This document shows, in pieces, positions 63,469 to 64,000 of a stretch of 64,000 nt of DNA (positions are counted from its first letter, which is position 1; each line of letters begins with the position of its first letter). Under the pieces are notes generated by a model that saw nothing but the letters and a program-made list of their open reading frames with translations, did no database searches and was not told where the DNA came from. Position numbers and translations under genes: made by a program. Source of the stretch: RGIG3701 sp031553595 (GTDB taxonomy: Bacteria > Planctomycetota > Planctomycetia > Pirellulales > Thermoguttaceae); assembly GCA_031553595.1 (NCBI GenBank), contig JAVBLI010000010.1, forward strand, positions 9,167 to 73,166, in the 5' to 3' direction.

Positions 63469-63815
63469 TCAGCCGAAATTCCGAATGTCCATAGAAAGAA
63501 TCGTCATGCCGAAAAAAACGGAATGCACGGTGATAAGAAATATCGCGTAAACGATCATCTCCAATTTCATAACATCACTCAGCGAAGAATCCCGGCAGGC
63601 ATGAATGAAAGTGATCATCGCCATCACCCCCCCGTCGTAGCGACAAAAGGCACGGGCGTTATGAAAAGGTAAAACATCTGCACACAAGCGCCCGGCGACA
63701 GATCGGTGAACAGCATTGGCATAACAAGAAAGATCAGGAAATACAGAAACACATTCACGCCGAGACATTTCGCGGATCGCCACAGCCAGCGAGTGATTTG
63801 GGGATTGGCCGGCAT
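63469..63815 (-). pseudogene. Small polytopic membrane protein split by a frameshift in a G7 tract
   Basis: Two overlapping minus-strand frames join well: the upstream one (63815-63624) gives a protein beginning MPANPQITRWLWRSAKC, two hydrophobic segments, and a stop just after a run of seven G (minus strand; CCCCCCC near 63627-63633 on plus). The other frame continues with VMAMITFIHACRDSS and two more hydrophobic segments to 63469. One extra G would make a single protein of about 115 residues with four membrane helices. This may be a phase-variable gene, a decayed gene, or an assembly error. No family recognised. Confidence 0.5.
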
Positions 63816-63900
63816 TTGAGATTTTCTTTCATGAAGGCGTGTTGGGGTGGTGCAATAAACCCGTTTGGAAACTTCATTTCAGCGATACCTCTCGTGATGC
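63816..63900. other. Non-coding stretch at the right end
   Basis: No convincing gene. The 5' region of the split membrane gene and the left flank of the palindrome at 63901-63977 occupy it. A GAAAG-like ribosome-binding site for the minus-strand gene lies near 63820. Confidence 0.4.
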
Positions 63901-63977
63901 TGTTTTGTCCCGAAGGGACGGGATGTTTATAGAAAAGCGGTATTTCTATAAACATCTTGTTCCTGCGGAGCAAAACA
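63901..63977. repeat. Palindromic repeat TGTTTTG...CAAAACA
   Basis: Inner perfect 14-base stem GATGTTTATAGAAA / TTTCTATAAACATC and imperfect outer arms TGTTTTGTCCCGAAGGGAC / GTTCCTGCGGAGCAAAACA. This pattern is familiar as a dispersed repeat in several Gram-negative phyla; it is unrelated to families A and B here. Confidence 0.8.
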
Positions 63978-64000
63978 TGACACGCTACAAACTTTTCCTA

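Noticed and set aside
1..64000. tRNA and rRNA genes
   Set aside because: No cloverleaf-like segment with a TpsiC signature and no rRNA-like sequence was noticed by eye; a covariance-model scan was not possible.

Overview
The window looks like a chromosomal segment of a member of the Planctomycetota, probably of the Pirellulales/Thermoguttaceae type. The evidence is the gene content, not a marker gene. There is a BBP7-type outer-membrane barrel, a secreted DUF1570-type zincin, a YfbK-like von Willebrand protein with an anti-sigma-like front end, a GYF_2 membrane protein, a PEP-CTERM protein, and a secreted beta-propeller/c-haem protein resembling the alpha subunit of hydrazine synthase. No rRNA, tRNA, CRISPR, insertion sequence or prophage was recognised. 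Coding regions are mostly GC-rich. The 47.7-51.0 kb methyltransferase is visibly AT-richer than its surroundings.

Layout. 1-17.8 kb: 3' end of an MMPL/RND transporter, a HAD phosphatase, a GYF_2 protein, an Nramp-like carrier, a zinc alcohol dehydrogenase, mnmA, an ADP-forming acyl-CoA synthetase, dnaN, then an ECF sigma factor followed by an anti-sigma/VWA fusion and a secreted zincin. 17.9-31.5 kb: secreted esterase, PEP-CTERM protein, HzsA-like protein, CPBP protease, glycerophosphodiesterase, HEAT-repeat protein, Tat-exported Gfo/Idh/MocA oxidoreductase, SDR and aminotransferase. 31.6-36.7 kb: carbonic anhydrase coupled to crcB, ahcY, a DUF721 protein, a small secreted protein and dapA. 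36.9-42.9 kb: a three-gene minus-strand cluster encoding GAF-HlyD, lipoprotein HlyD and PqqD-M50-HlyD proteins, probably a regulated export or proteolysis machine. 43.2-55.6 kb: a TPR protein, BBP7 barrel, nth, an orphan PglX-like methyltransferase, an M42 peptidase, small membrane or secreted proteins, a zincin and an AEC carrier. 55.8-64 kb: a giant FAD/Fe-S oxidoreductase, clpX, a SHOCT protein, an ABC importer pair for siderophore or cobalamin, and a frameshifted small membrane gene.

The most unusual feature is a dispersed set of intergenic palindromes. About ten have arms made of tandem heptanucleotides. The heptamer differs from element to element (AATTGAT, ATGGTGA, TAATGCT, GGTGTAG and others), yet within an element the two arms usually mirror each other. 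Several share a TGACGCAAGCG core. Many lie exactly on gene ends and supply stop codons, and in one case a start codon. A second palindrome family (AACAGCAGCC...GGCTGCTGTT) occurs four times plus a half copy, and two further single-copy palindromes are present. Starts were chosen by ribosome-binding site, signal peptide and family alignment from memory. No database search or computation was possible.
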